64,000 bases of DNA from Synechococcus sp. PCC 7335 (GCF_000155595.1 NZ_DS989904.1:2101243-2165242), one strand, 5' to 3'. Counted from the first letter of the stretch, positions 46,042-56,298 are shown. The notes: generated by a model from the letters alone, not told the origin. Translations and numbers: made by a program.

Positions 46042-46986
46042 ATGTTGACGGTTACTGCTGTTATCCCTACCTACCGCCGCCCAAAGGATCTAGAGCGTTG
46101 CCTTACTGCCTTCAAGCGGCAAAACCATCCCGCTGATGAAGTTATTGTTGTAGCTAGAGATACAGATACTGAAACGTGGACATTTCTAGAATTGTTTGAC
46201 CCCGAAGCGTTGCCATTAAAAACAGTTAGTGTCTCAATTCCTGGGGTGGTAGCGGCTATGAACGCCGGTCTAGATGCTGCTAGCAGCGATATTGTTGTTT
46301 ATACTGACGACGATGCTGCACCTCTGCCAGATTGGATTAAACAAATGGAAGCCCACTTTGCATCTGATGAAAAGATTGGGGCGGTAGGTGGACGAGATAT
46401 CTTGCATGGTATTACCCATATCAAGTTTATCGAAACTGAGACAGTTGGTCAGGTCCAGTGGTGCGGTCGAATTATCGGCAATCATAGCTTCGGGATAGGA
46501 GAGGCTAGAGAAGTTGATTTGCTCAAGGGTGTCAACATGGGCTTCCGACGGGTAGCACTAGAAAAGGTTCGTTTTGATGAGCGTATGAGAGGAACTGGAG
46601 CACAAGTCTTTTTTGAAGATGCCTGTTGCTTATCACTAAAGCGCCAGGGATGGAAGATCATCTATGATCCTCGAATTTTAGTCGACCACTATCCAGCGCA
46701 GCGCCACGACGAAGATCAGCGAAGACAGTTTGCCTCAGCAGCTCACATCAATCAGGTTCACAACGGAACGCTGAACTTGCTAGAACACTTTTCGCCACTG
46801 CGAAGAGTTGTTTTTCTTACCTGGGGTGCGCTAATTGGCACTAGAGGGAATCGTGGACTGGTGCAGTGTCTGAGATTTTTGCCTAAAGAAGGGTTACTGT
46901 CTATTCGCAAAACTCAAGCTTCCCTGAGAGGTCAGTGGGAAGGTGTGCAAACTTGGCGGAAGGGTTCACGCAAGGCCATAGGATAA
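46042..46986 (+). CDS. Family 2 glycosyltransferase
   Basis: 314 residues. The GT-A N-terminus TVTAVIPTYRRPKDLERCLTAF and the DxD-type VVYTDDDAAPLPDW are clear; GVNMGFRRVALEKVRFDERM and the catalytic-region FFEDACCLSLKRQGWKIIYDP follow. The C-terminal 70 residues carry a weak hydrophobic stretch (VVFLTWGALIGT). It is followed almost directly by a GT4 gene. Donor and acceptor are unknown. Confidence 0.92.
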   Translation: MLTVTAVIPTYRRPKDLERCLTAFKRQNHPADEVIVVARDTDTETWTFLELFDPEALPLKTVSVSIPGVVAAMNAGLDAASSDIVVYTDDDAAPLPDWIKQMEAHFASDEKIGAVGGRDILHGITHIKFIETETVGQVQWCGRIIGNHSFGIGEAREVDLLKGVNMGFRRVALEKVRFDERMRGTGAQVFFEDACCLSLKRQGWKIIYDPRILVDHYPAQRHDEDQRRQFASAAHINQVHNGTLNLLEHFSPLRRVVFLTWGALIGTRGNRGLVQCLRFLPKEGLLSIRKTQASLRGQWEGVQTWRKGSRKAIG

Positions 46987-47076
46987 GGGGTGTTGACTTG
47001 CTTTAGGAGCGTAGAGAGTAGTGGAAGAGCTGTTGATTTCCGGATTGTTAGCGAAACGCTTAGAAAGGATTTATCA

Positions 47077-48219
47077 ATGAGATTTTGTATCGTCTCACAG
47101 AATGTTGTAAAAGGTGATGGACAAGGCAGAGCCAACTACGAGATTGTGAAAGAGGCTATCCGCCGGGGTCATCATTTTACGCTGATTGCTAGCAAAGTTG
47201 CAGACGATCTACTAGAGAGTGACCAGGTGAGCTGGGTAAATATTTCGGTTAAACATTTGCCATCGATTCTGCTACGAGATCTGGTTTTTTCTTGGCAAAG
47301 TACACAATGGCTGAAGCAAAACAGGAAAACATTGGACGCCGTTCAAGTCTATGGTTGCGTAACGGCTTTTCCTGGGGATGTTAATACGGTGCAGTTTCTG
47401 CATAACGGCTGGCTGCGATCGCCTGTTCACACCGCTCGTCAGCGTAAGGACATTCTAGGTAAGTATCAATGGCTTTACACCTCTTTGAATGCACATTGGG
47501 AGAAGCGCGCTTTGAGCCAAGCTAAAGTGGTGATTGCAGTTTCTAAGCGGGTAGAGCAGGAATTACTAAGTGTCGGAGTAGATGAAGATAGGGTTCGCGT
47601 TATCTTCAATGGTGTTGATGTGCAAGAATTTGTTCCCGGTGAGCGGGAGCGGTCTGATTGGGGTTTACCAGAAGGGGTACCGATGGCGCTGTTCGTCGGC
47701 GATATTCGATCGAATCGAAAGAACTTAGAAACGGTACTCAACGCGATGGTCACTGTACCTAACTTGCACTTGACAGTCGTGGGATCAACCGAGGGAAGTC
47801 CTTATATTGAACGTGCTAAAACCCTTGGGATTGGCGATCGCGTTCACTTCTTAGGCTATCGGCTTGATGTTGCTGAGATTATGAAAGCAGTTGACTTCTT
47901 CGTGTTTCCATCTCGGTATGAACCCTTCGGAATGGTTGTGACTGAGGCAATGGCGACGGGTCTACCGGTAATTACTTGTGCGACTACTGGTGCATCTGAG
48001 GTGATCACGCCAGCAGCAGGTATTGTATTGCCAGAGTCAGAGGATGTAGAAGCGCTATCGAAGGCACTAGCTACTCTAGCAGACAATCCTGAGCAGCGTC
48101 ATCAGATGGGTAAAGCGGGCCGAGCAATTGTAGAAGACCATAGTTGGGTGAGTAAAGCGCAAAAGTACATTGATCTATTAGAAGCGCTAGGTAAGTCTGC
48201 TCAGCTCGTGCCAGCTTAG
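47077..48219 (+). CDS. Family 4 glycosyltransferase
   Basis: 380 residues from the ATG at 47077, which has AAAGGA eight bases upstream; the frame extends 29 codons upstream to a GTG at 46990, but the family's opening MRFCIVSQNVVKGDGQGRAN begins at the ATG. GT-B donor features are FVGDIRSNRKNLETVLNAMV, VHFLGYRLDVAEIMKAVDFF and the PSRYEPFGMVVTEAMATGLP motif with E-x7-E. It is a retaining transferase, likely using a nucleotide sugar for the cluster's glycan. Confidence 0.93.
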   Translation: MRFCIVSQNVVKGDGQGRANYEIVKEAIRRGHHFTLIASKVADDLLESDQVSWVNISVKHLPSILLRDLVFSWQSTQWLKQNRKTLDAVQVYGCVTAFPGDVNTVQFLHNGWLRSPVHTARQRKDILGKYQWLYTSLNAHWEKRALSQAKVVIAVSKRVEQELLSVGVDEDRVRVIFNGVDVQEFVPGERERSDWGLPEGVPMALFVGDIRSNRKNLETVLNAMVTVPNLHLTVVGSTEGSPYIERAKTLGIGDRVHFLGYRLDVAEIMKAVDFFVFPSRYEPFGMVVTEAMATGLPVITCATTGASEVITPAAGIVLPESEDVEALSKALATLADNPEQRHQMGKAGRAIVEDHSWVSKAQKYIDLLEALGKSAQLVPA

Positions 48220-48278
48220 TCTTTTTAGACCGGCTTCCCTTTCTAGACCGTTCAATACAGGAATCTAAACAAAAGACT

Positions 48279-49223
48279 ATGGAACAGCCTAAAATCAACT
48301 TAATTTATATTGGCAGTATTGGACATAGCGGTTCTACGCTACTAGAGTCCATGCTGGGTGCTCATTCTAAAATGACAACCAGCGGTGAGATCCACATGTG
48401 GCCTCATGAAATTTTACAAGGGGGTGTCAAACCTTGTATCTGTGGAGAATCAGTACTGGACTGTCCTGTCTGGAGCGAGATGCGTAGGCGTGTTGATCCG
48501 CTGAGTCAGCCTGAGCCGCAAATGCATCTATTCCGAGAACAGTGGGATGCTGGTCATACCGTGCGCCTAGATCGCTTAGGTGACTTTGGGAAGGGGCCAC
48601 TGTCTCCAGAAATCGCAAAACAGGTTGAAGTCTATGGACAAAACAACTACCGGGTGTTTAGTACTTTTCTAGATATTATGCGAGAAAAGTACAGCCCTGA
48701 GCTGAACTGGGTGATTGATGCGTCTAAAGATCCTTATCGATTGCTGTGGTTAGTGCGATCGCAGCGTTTCAACATCAAAGTTCTGCATGTGGTTAAGAAA
48801 CCGCCATCGTTTGCCTATTCTATGGTGAAGAGACTGCCTAAAGAGTATGCCAACGTTGTCCATAGACGCCTATATGAAACCGCTAGACAATCGTTGAAGT
48901 GGTCTATTGAGAATTATCTAATTACAAAAATCGCTCAGAGTCACCTTGATTCAGGTGACTACAAGCTAGTCAACTATGAAGAACTCGCTTCTGATCCAAC
49001 GGGCACTTTCGAAAAAATCTGTTCGATGATTGGTTGCGAGTTTGAAGCGGAAGCCGTTAATAATTTTCGTCAGGGTAGCCAGCATACTATTGCGGGTAAT
49101 CCAATGCGCTATGAAGGGAAAGGCATTGTGCTAGATGAAAAGTGGAAAACCAAGCTACCTGGCTATCTGCGGGTAACCTCCGAGGTTTTGACTGCCATGA
49201 ATCGCTCAGTCTACGGCTACTAG
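48279..49223 (+). CDS. Sulfotransferase family protein, third type
   Basis: 314 residues. The 5'-phosphosulfate loop is YIGSIGHSGSTLLESMLGAH, followed by TSGEIHMWPHEI, WVIDASKDPYRLLWL, LHVVKKPPSFAYSMVKRLP (3'-phosphate region) and YKLVNYEELASDPTGTFEKI. A cysteine pair CICGESVLDC (about 47-57) may form a disulfide or bind a metal. It is distinct from the other three sulfotransferases in this block. Together they suggest sulfation at several positions of the polysaccharide. Confidence 0.9.
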   Translation: MEQPKINLIYIGSIGHSGSTLLESMLGAHSKMTTSGEIHMWPHEILQGGVKPCICGESVLDCPVWSEMRRRVDPLSQPEPQMHLFREQWDAGHTVRLDRLGDFGKGPLSPEIAKQVEVYGQNNYRVFSTFLDIMREKYSPELNWVIDASKDPYRLLWLVRSQRFNIKVLHVVKKPPSFAYSMVKRLPKEYANVVHRRLYETARQSLKWSIENYLITKIAQSHLDSGDYKLVNYEELASDPTGTFEKICSMIGCEFEAEAVNNFRQGSQHTIAGNPMRYEGKGIVLDEKWKTKLPGYLRVTSEVLTAMNRSVYGY

Positions 49224-49317
49224 CGGATTGGCATGAACGTGGAATGAGAGAAGCGCATGTGCGCGCAGGAGACTATTGCGTAGTGCTGCTGCCTATTAGC
49301 GAAATAAGAGGGAAGGC

Positions 49318-50739
49318 GTGAATCAAGGACAGCAAGTATCGTCAACAAATTCGTATATCGAGGTGCTCAAGACTGATCCGGATTCAGCATTGGGCTGGCT
49401 TGCCATCGGTGTGTTTTCTGCACTAACGCTGCTTGGAATCGCACTTGGACTGGGTCGAATTCTGTCGATAGCATTCTCGGCGGGCGCCTTTGGTGTTGGG
49501 TTACTTCTCTATCTACGTTGTCCGATAATGTACGTTAGCTTCACCTGTTGGCTGTGGTTTATCGTGCCGTTCATTCGTCGAGTTTCTGACTTTCGAGGGG
49601 GCTATACTGAGCCGAGTCCTTTCCTATTAGCCCCTTTTCTAGTCACTTTCATCAGCAGCTTAGCACTCGGAAAATATTTGCCCAAGATGCTTCGAAGAGG
49701 TGGGCTTCCCTTTGCAACTGTCTTCGTTGGATTATTCTATGCGCTACTCATTGGGATGGCGCAGGGCTTTGGGCTGGTTTCTATTGTTACCTCCTTTCTA
49801 GGATGGGCTGCACCACCTCTAATGGCATTTCACCTATTTGCTCACTGGCGAGACTATCCTGCCTACCGCAACGTCATTCAGAAAACCTTCGTTTGGGCTG
49901 TTCTGCTCATGGGTTGCTATGGAATATATCAGTATTTGATCGCGCCAGAGTGGGATATGTTTTGGCTGACCAAATCTGGATTTACCAGCGCGGGCAGAGC
50001 TGCACCTAGAGGATTTAGAGTTTGGAGCACGCTAAACTCTCCTGGTCCTTTCGGTAATATCATGAGAGCCTGTCTGCTAGTCATGTTTAGTGTTCGTAGC
50101 AAGCTACTTATTCCTAGCTTGATTTCTGGTTACTTAGCATTTTTGCTGTCGATGGTTCGCTCTGCTTGGGGGGGCTGGCTTGTTGGAGTAATGGTGCTAA
50201 TGACGTCGTTGAAATCTAAGCATCAAATGCAGCTAATTATCACAATCTTGGTCTTTGGGATTGCTCTCTTTTCGCTAGCAAGTATAGACTCGTTCTCAGC
50301 CATTGGGGATCGCCTCGGATCGTTCTCTAACTTGGAAAACGACGGCAGTGCCAATACTCGCCTTGCAACCTTTGGTCTGTTAGTCGGTCCTGCACTAACA
50401 AACTTGGTCGGATACGGGATCGGTGATCGCCACTATGAGTGGGGTATATTTACCTTTTTGTTCAATCTAGGTTGGATTGGAACAATCTTCTACGTTGGTG
50501 GTCTAATTGTACTTATTGTTAGATTATTCGAGGGACACGATAGCAAGCATGATAAATTCGTAGCTGCAGCAAGGGCAGTTGTAATCAGCACGCTGATTCA
50601 GTTGCCGTTTGGAAGTCTGATGATAGATAGCTCTGGCTTTATGCTTTGGTTAATGCTAGGGATGGGGATCGCTGCTAAGAAGTACTATCGCGAACAACGG
50701 CTGTACAATCCCCCCCTCACCAACTATTTAAGAGGATAA
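49318..50739 (+). CDS. O-antigen ligase/polymerase (Wzy-like) membrane protein
   Basis: 473 residues with about ten hydrophobic helices. The Wzy_C signature is the segment from FRVWSTLNSPGPFGNIMRAC to SMVRSAWGGWLVGVMVLM, with its conserved periplasmic-loop arginine (SMVRSAW). It is the best candidate for the polymerase that joins repeat units in the periplasm, alternatively a ligase. The start is GTG at 49318; a GGAAGG-like purine tract lies just before it. No other Wzy-like gene lies in the window. Confidence 0.88.
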   Translation: MNQGQQVSSTNSYIEVLKTDPDSALGWLAIGVFSALTLLGIALGLGRILSIAFSAGAFGVGLLLYLRCPIMYVSFTCWLWFIVPFIRRVSDFRGGYTEPSPFLLAPFLVTFISSLALGKYLPKMLRRGGLPFATVFVGLFYALLIGMAQGFGLVSIVTSFLGWAAPPLMAFHLFAHWRDYPAYRNVIQKTFVWAVLLMGCYGIYQYLIAPEWDMFWLTKSGFTSAGRAAPRGFRVWSTLNSPGPFGNIMRACLLVMFSVRSKLLIPSLISGYLAFLLSMVRSAWGGWLVGVMVLMTSLKSKHQMQLIITILVFGIALFSLASIDSFSAIGDRLGSFSNLENDGSANTRLATFGLLVGPALTNLVGYGIGDRHYEWGIFTFLFNLGWIGTIFYVGGLIVLIVRLFEGHDSKHDKFVAAARAVVISTLIQLPFGSLMIDSSGFMLWLMLGMGIAAKKYYREQRLYNPPLTNYLRG

Positions 50740-50808
50740 CCGTTCCGCTCGCTTCCAAATTAATCTTACTCAGTTAACTTAATCATCTTTACGGAGGGAT
50801 GGCTCCTA

Positions 50809-51960
50809 GTGAAAATCCTCGTAATTAGTCATCCTTGCGTTACGCCTATTAACCAGCAGTTCTATGCTGAGATTGAAAAGCAGACGGACTGGGAGATAAC
50901 GATTGTTGTTCCGTCTAACTGGAAGAGTGAGTATGGCGGCAAGGCGATCGCACTAGAACGATGGCCAGAGTATACAGGAGAGCTGTTGACGATCCCGACA
51001 TGGATGTCTGGTAATATTCCACTCCATCTCTATCGCTCTACTTTTACCCAACTGCTGAAAGAAATCAGCCCAGACGCTATCTATGTCAATCATGAGCCAT
51101 ATGGTCTTGCCACCGCTCAGATCTATCTGGCCAATATTTTAAGTATTAATAGACCAATTGGTTTTTTCACTTGGCAGAATATCTTCAAGCAGTATCCTTT
51201 TCCATTTCAGCAGCTACAGCAATTCGTGTTTGAACGCAGTCACTTTGCCTTTCCAGGATCTCAAAGTGCTAAGGAAATATTAAGAGAAAAGGGCTATGAT
51301 GGGCCCTGCACGCTGCTGCCAGGAGCAATTGATCCAGAAATATACTTTCCTCGCCCCGAGTCTGCTGATCTTAAGGTCAAATTAAAAGATAGTGAGGATG
51401 AAATCCTCATTGGCTACATGGGGCGAATCGTTGAGGAAAAAGGATTTGCAACGCTCGCATGTGCCCTGAATATAATAAGGGCGTTGCCTTGGCGACTGAT
51501 CGTAGTAGGGACTGGAGACTATCAAGATGAGTTTTCTAGTCAAATGAATAGCCTTGGACTAGGCGATCGCGTCAACTACCTTGGCTATGTTCCTCATCCT
51601 GAAGCGCCCATCTACTTAAGTATCTTTGATTTACTCGTTATCCCTTCAGAAACGCGCGCGAACTGGAAAGAGCAGTTCGGCAGGGTAATTATTGAAGCCA
51701 TGGCCTGCCTGACGCCAGTGGTTGGCTCTAACTCAGGCGAAATTCCCAATCTAATTAGGGCAACTGGAGGTGGACTGGTGTTCGAAGAAGGAAATTCAGA
51801 AGCCCTAGCAGAACAATTAAGCCTACTTATTCTCGATGACTCCTTGCGGGAGCAAACAGCTGCAACAGGAAGACAAACTGTTTTGGCTCAATACAACACA
51901 ACCGCGATCGCTCGCCAATTTATTAATGAAATAAACAGAGTTGTTCAATCGCCTTCTTAG
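50809..51960 (+). CDS. Family 4 glycosyltransferase
   Basis: 383 residues. The N-terminal MKILVISHPCVTPINQQFYA and C-terminal IGYMGRIVEEKGFATLACAL, RVNYLGYVPHPEAPIYLSIF and FGRVIIEAMACLTPVVGSNSGEIPN (E-x7-E) are typical GT4. A potential ribosome binding site GGAGGGA sits 10 bases upstream of the GTG at 50809. It is the last gene of the block; the next gene is 1.3 kb away. The stop codon lies inside a tandem 19-bp duplication. Confidence 0.92.
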   Translation: MKILVISHPCVTPINQQFYAEIEKQTDWEITIVVPSNWKSEYGGKAIALERWPEYTGELLTIPTWMSGNIPLHLYRSTFTQLLKEISPDAIYVNHEPYGLATAQIYLANILSINRPIGFFTWQNIFKQYPFPFQQLQQFVFERSHFAFPGSQSAKEILREKGYDGPCTLLPGAIDPEIYFPRPESADLKVKLKDSEDEILIGYMGRIVEEKGFATLACALNIIRALPWRLIVVGTGDYQDEFSSQMNSLGLGDRVNYLGYVPHPEAPIYLSIFDLLVIPSETRANWKEQFGRVIIEAMACLTPVVGSNSGEIPNLIRATGGGLVFEEGNSEALAEQLSLLILDDSLREQTAATGRQTVLAQYNTTAIARQFINEINRVVQSPS

Positions 51961-51989
51961 GCTTCAGCATCCTTCTTAAGCTTCAGCAT
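51952..51989. repeat. 19-bp tandem duplication spanning the end of the last GT4 gene
   Basis: CCTTCTTAGGCTTCAGCAT (51952-51970) is followed immediately by CCTTCTTAAGCTTCAGCAT (51971-51989), one base different. The first copy contains the TAG stop codon and the second has TAA in the same position, so either copy would end the frame. Confidence 0.8.
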
Positions 51990-52271
51990 ATGGAGTAGTC
52001 GAACTTTCTATCTATTCAGTTCTGTAGGTAATTTCCTTTGGTCAACAACTACAGTTGATCTCGATTTTCTATCAAATACTAAGTGAATATCAGTGGCTGA
52101 ATATTCGTTTGACTCAACAATGAATGCTATGTACTGGTGTTTTCCCCTCGTCAAAGACGTTCTCTCAATACTATAGCCTTGCTCACTTCACTTACGACAT
52201 TAGCAACCGCTAGAACCTTTACGTGCAGCAGGCAAACCGACGCTTGCTATAAATGCTGACGCAGTTGGTAC

Positions 52272-52301
52272 AGCAAAGTAGGGATGTATCCTTACTTTGC
52301 T
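52272..52301. repeat. Palindromic dispersed repeat, copy 2
   Basis: With the flanking bases, CAGCAAAGTAGGGAT and ATCCTTACTTTGCTG form a 15-bp stem (one G-U pair) closed by only two bases. It resembles the repeat at 15573-15602. It could be a terminator-like or repetitive extragenic palindrome. Confidence 0.6.
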
Positions 52302-52546
52302 GGTAGAGTTAGCTATTGAGCTGTAAGGGTTCTACCCGATGACATACCCTAAGCAACTTTACGAAAGCTGTAGCTCCTAGAGTCAAGGCTTCAGTAAAAG
52401 CTTTCGAGCACTCACCCTTAAGTGCTTTCTTCCTTCAACAATCAATCTTGCTAGAAAACCGATTGTTCTTATATGCCAGCGAATCTAGCAGAACATTTTT
52501 GCGAGTTATTCCTGAAAGGTTCGTTAAAGATTTGAGCTTTTTTAGT

Positions 52547-52705
52547 TTGAAAATTTCGATACTTACACTTATTGCATTTTCAATCGAACAGAGTAATATC
52601 GTTATATTCGAGTTTAGAGATAAGCGCTCGGAGTCGATAGCTGCGTTATGCGGCTAAAGTCTATTTATCTCAAGGCTGTAGTCTTGCACTGAAATCTGCA
52701 TTCAT
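52547..52705 (+). repeat. Duplicated leader segment, copy 1
   Basis: This segment aligns with 57437-57605. Shared blocks include ATCGTTAT and a nearly identical stretch (AGGCTGTAGTCTTGCACTG here, AGGCTGTAATCTTGCACTG there). Both copies lie 560-720 bases upstream of the two paralogous start codons, on the same strand. Confidence 0.65.
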
Positions 52706-53268
52706 TAGCTGCTTTACATCTGTAATCACCTAACTGTAACAGCCAACCCAAGACGACTCACTTAACTTAGTAGATGTAGCTTTGTAGATATCTACATTCT
52801 ATTTGCCATCAAAAGGTTCCTCTAAGTTTTTCAATAAATACACTTAGAAGAATCCCATATGCCAAAGAACAAGTCAGCTCGTACCTTAGTAGAAAGCACT
52901 ATAAAGAAACTGATAATTGCTAAATCCAAGGTCACTATCTTTGTTCTTAATGAATGTGTTTAGGTCGAACTATCTTTATTAGCGAAAGAACTTCGTTAAT
53001 CCTATCTCTCTTAAATTCTAACTAAATCACTTTTGTAGCAGCGGCTTTGATCCATTTCTCAATGCCCCTACTTTCCTAATGGAAATTCAATCTCCATAAT
53101 GGTGCTATGCAAGATACACGCAGAGATAGTGAATCTAGCACTTCTTTAGCACTTTTAGAATCTGTCAGTTGTACTCACTAATTACAAAACTAGAATCAGC
53201 TCTATCAAGTGCTGTTACATACATCAAAACACTTTTTCTCCTGATTGACAACCTTTCGTAAGGACTTT

Positions 53269-55584
53269 ATGCCTACTCAAATTCCAACAATGTTGAAAGC
53301 TTCTCCTAATGTTGCAAACAGGAGCAATGGCATTCAACAGTGGGATGACGATGTCACCATCAAAGCCTCTTCGGCTGATGGTTCTAATGCAGCAATCAGC
53401 TATCGCCGAGAAGGAGGATTGGGTATTGTTGGTTCTAAGTACAACAATCAAGTGGACTACGATCCTGCGCAAGGAGCCAGCGAGCAGTTCGAGATTGATT
53501 TCAATAGCAATGTTCAACAAGTTTACCTGACATTAGGTCGTATAGAGCAGTTAGCAGCTCACTCGATCGGCATTTGGAAAGCTTTCTGTACAGAGGGCAG
53601 CTTAGTTGCCAGTGGAAAGCTCGACGTTTCGAAGGCGAAATCAAAAGGATCTCATAGCTATCAGTTTCAGGTTGCAACAGATAGACCCTTCGAGCGCCTC
53701 ACACTTGCCGCCACTATCGATCGGACCAATTCCCACCCTATCAGCACCGCCAACTTCAGCCTAGAAAATGTTGTTTATAACCGAGTGGTTCAGACTATGA
53801 ATAAAGCGATTTGTAACCCAGCCGTTGCTGAAACTCTACTGGTCAAGCATGCTGTGATCAAAGATAAGGGAAGCCGTTTAGCCTGGACCGACAATGTAGA
53901 GATTACAGGCTACAACGCTGACGGCACCGATAGCCTTCTCAAAAAGAAATCGGGTGGGCTATCTGTTCGAGGGGGGCGTACCAGCAATCAAATTGACTTC
54001 GACGCACAATTAGGCAAAAGCGAAGGATTGAATCTTGATTTTGGTGGGGCTGTTCGCCAACTCAGCGTTGTGCTTACTAGCATGGAGATAGATGATGGAA
54101 AAGGTTTGCCAGAAACTGGCTTATGGCGGGCCTATGGCATTGATGGCAGGCGAATCGCTGTAGGAAAGCTTGATCCTACTGCCGCTAAACGTCTAGGTGA
54201 TGGACGTTATCAATTTGCAATTGCTACCCAGAAAAACATTGCAAGATTGACTATAGAAGCTACTGCCTACGGCAATGGTAGTGGCACACAGTACAAGGGT
54301 AATAACTCCGACTTTAGACTAGAGAGTATGACCTATTCCCGGGTCAAGACTAGCGAAGAAGGTGTAACTACGAATAATAAACCAGTGGCGAAAGGTGACA
54401 ACATAACTGTTCACGAAGATACTTCTTTGGTGTTCACAGCTGACTCGCTTTTGAATAACGATTATTTAGGTGATGTCCCCACAACCCTCACCAAAATCAA
54501 TTCACGGAGCGCTAAAGGCGGCTCGATTGTTCAACAAAAAAACGGTAAGTATCGCTATAAACCTGCGGCAGATTTCTTTGGTCAGGATCGTTTTAGGTAC
54601 AGCATTACCGATGCGAATGGCAAGACCAGTAGCGCTAGCGTCAGTGTGAAAGTAAAGCCTACCAATGATCTGCCAAAAGCTTTAGGCACTTTCGCTCAGA
54701 CTTATGTCGGAAAGGGTGTAGATATTGAGATATCGCCAGATTTCGGAGGAGACGGTCCTTCTCTTGGTGCGATTCTAGTCGGTAAGGCCGCTCATGGTAC
54801 AGCCAAGGTAGACAACAACGGCACACCCAAGAATCCTACTGATGACCTTCTCACCTATCTTCCAAACCCAAAATTTACTGGGACTGATCGCTTCCGTTAT
54901 ACAGTTACAGACGCTGATGGAGACACTAGTACAGCAGAAGTTGAGGTTAAGGTCAATCCGCGAAAGTCAACCACTTTCCAAACAGAGCCTAGGAGAGTTC
55001 ACTTAAAAGCGCTAGAGACCTACCTAGATGGAACAACCTCAACCCAAAAGTGGGGCAGTGAGGTACGACTATCAGCTAGTGGCTTCGATGGTCGCAGAGC
55101 TAAAGTCTCCTACTACGATCTAAAAAGAGACAAAGGATTTGGAGTGGTTAGCCCTAAGGACCGTGGTAAACAGATAGATTTCTACCAAGAAAAAGGTAGC
55201 GAAAAGCTGAATCTAGCCTTTGACACCCTTATTGGTAACGTAGTGCTGACCGTTGGGATGGTAGGCGTCAATGAAGACAATAGTGGATTTGATGAGACAG
55301 GTAGATGGACCGCGCTAGATGCGGACGGCAAAAAGGTTAAAACAGGCTTAATCGGACCCGATAAAAGTAGTTTGGGAGCAGGCATAAAAGTTCCTGACAC
55401 TTACGGCCAATACCCTATCGAAATCAATGCACCTTCACCTTTTGCCGAGATTGTGATCGAAGCAACAGGCTTTGGTCATGGTAAGGGCGCTCCTACCCAA
55501 CAGTATTATGGAGAGAACAACTCTGATTTTAATATCACCGCCATTGAGTTTGATATGTTCCCTGGAACTCAAGGAGGCTTCTAG
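53269..55584 (+). CDS. Large repeat-domain protein A (three copies of a novel domain, two Ig-like repeats)
   Basis: 771 residues from the ATG at 53269, which has TAAGGA seven bases upstream; an in-frame TTG eight codons earlier is less likely. Layout: domain copy 1 at about 1-165, copy 2 at 168-365, cadherin-like Ig repeats at 370-465 and 466-570 (FFGQDRFRYSITDANGKTSS, GTDRFRYTVTDADGDTSTA), and domain copy 3 at 577-771. Each copy shows W-x-(D/E)-x-V-x-I/L, G-h-G-V/I, NQ(V/I)D(Y/F)D, then ETGxW, ending in NNSDF in copies 2 and 3. No Sec signal is seen; the tail ends FPGTQGGF. I recognise no named family for the repeated unit; it is probably an all-beta surface module. Its paralogue lies downstream. 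Confidence 0.82.
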   Translation: MPTQIPTMLKASPNVANRSNGIQQWDDDVTIKASSADGSNAAISYRREGGLGIVGSKYNNQVDYDPAQGASEQFEIDFNSNVQQVYLTLGRIEQLAAHSIGIWKAFCTEGSLVASGKLDVSKAKSKGSHSYQFQVATDRPFERLTLAATIDRTNSHPISTANFSLENVVYNRVVQTMNKAICNPAVAETLLVKHAVIKDKGSRLAWTDNVEITGYNADGTDSLLKKKSGGLSVRGGRTSNQIDFDAQLGKSEGLNLDFGGAVRQLSVVLTSMEIDDGKGLPETGLWRAYGIDGRRIAVGKLDPTAAKRLGDGRYQFAIATQKNIARLTIEATAYGNGSGTQYKGNNSDFRLESMTYSRVKTSEEGVTTNNKPVAKGDNITVHEDTSLVFTADSLLNNDYLGDVPTTLTKINSRSAKGGSIVQQKNGKYRYKPAADFFGQDRFRYSITDANGKTSSASVSVKVKPTNDLPKALGTFAQTYVGKGVDIEISPDFGGDGPSLGAILVGKAAHGTAKVDNNGTPKNPTDDLLTYLPNPKFTGTDRFRYTVTDADGDTSTAEVEVKVNPRKSTTFQTEPRRVHLKALETYLDGTTSTQKWGSEVRLSASGFDGRRAKVSYYDLKRDKGFGVVSPKDRGKQIDFYQEKGSEKLNLAFDTLIGNVVLTVGMVGVNEDNSGFDETGRWTALDADGKKVKTGLIGPDKSSLGAGIKVPDTYGQYPIEINAPSPFAEIVIEATGFGHGKGAPTQQYYGENNSDFNITAIEFDMFPGTQGGF

Positions 55585-56298
55585 TCGCTAGCTACGTTAT
55601 CAGCACTGAATTTAGTAACAAGAAATCATTCTAAGTTACAACAAAAGCATGGAAGAAAATTGTATCTCTCTGAGCAAAGGTAGTGAGCCTCATGCTTTAA
55701 GCTACATTAAGGTTCTTACGCTGAAGCTAGTCAGCTAGAAGCAACCCTATTTTCTGCCGTAGTCATCAGTTTCGGTAAACCTTCAGAACTGATGAGCGCC
55801 GTTAGGTATCAATTCTTTTAGTTAGCCGATTCCTACAACTTACTCAAGGGTCAGTATTACGGCTTCGACCACTTTTTACACTTTCCTCTTTTCAGCTCAG
55901 ATTGTTCTAGACTATCAGTACTAGGTCAGTAGTCTTAGCAAGCCAGGTGATGCCTAGGATGTGTTTGATATAGAGAAGCATTGAATGTTGAACAGATTAA
56001 TAATGTTTTTCCTAGATAGGAGCCCAGGAGCTATTGAGGGAGTGTTCGTTGGTATACATCACCGCTTGCTCACGGGTTTATTATAGCGGCGTTTCATATC
56101 AGAACGGTTAACCCAACCGAATTGTCGATTGCCTTTCCAGAGCAATCTAAACTAGCGCCGTACTATAAGCGCCGACAACGATTTTTCGAGTCTTCGAGCT
56201 AGACTATGTGATCGCTACTTAGCTAATGGTACCGACACCAACTATCTTTGAACCCTAGGTATTTGCGGTTGATTTTGCCAAGACTCCTAGATAACGTC

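Larger units (their letters stand above)
51961..53268. other. 1.3-kb non-coding spacer and leader
   Basis: No supported gene. It contains the palindromic repeat at 52272-52301 and, from about 52547, a leader related to the one before the 58296 gene. A 69-codon frame at 52448-52657 overlaps this leader and has no protein-like features. The right part is AT-rich. Confidence 0.6.

Noticed and set aside
52448-52657. 69-codon open frame before protein A
   Set aside because: It overlaps the duplicated leader, and the second leader copy does not keep this frame open.
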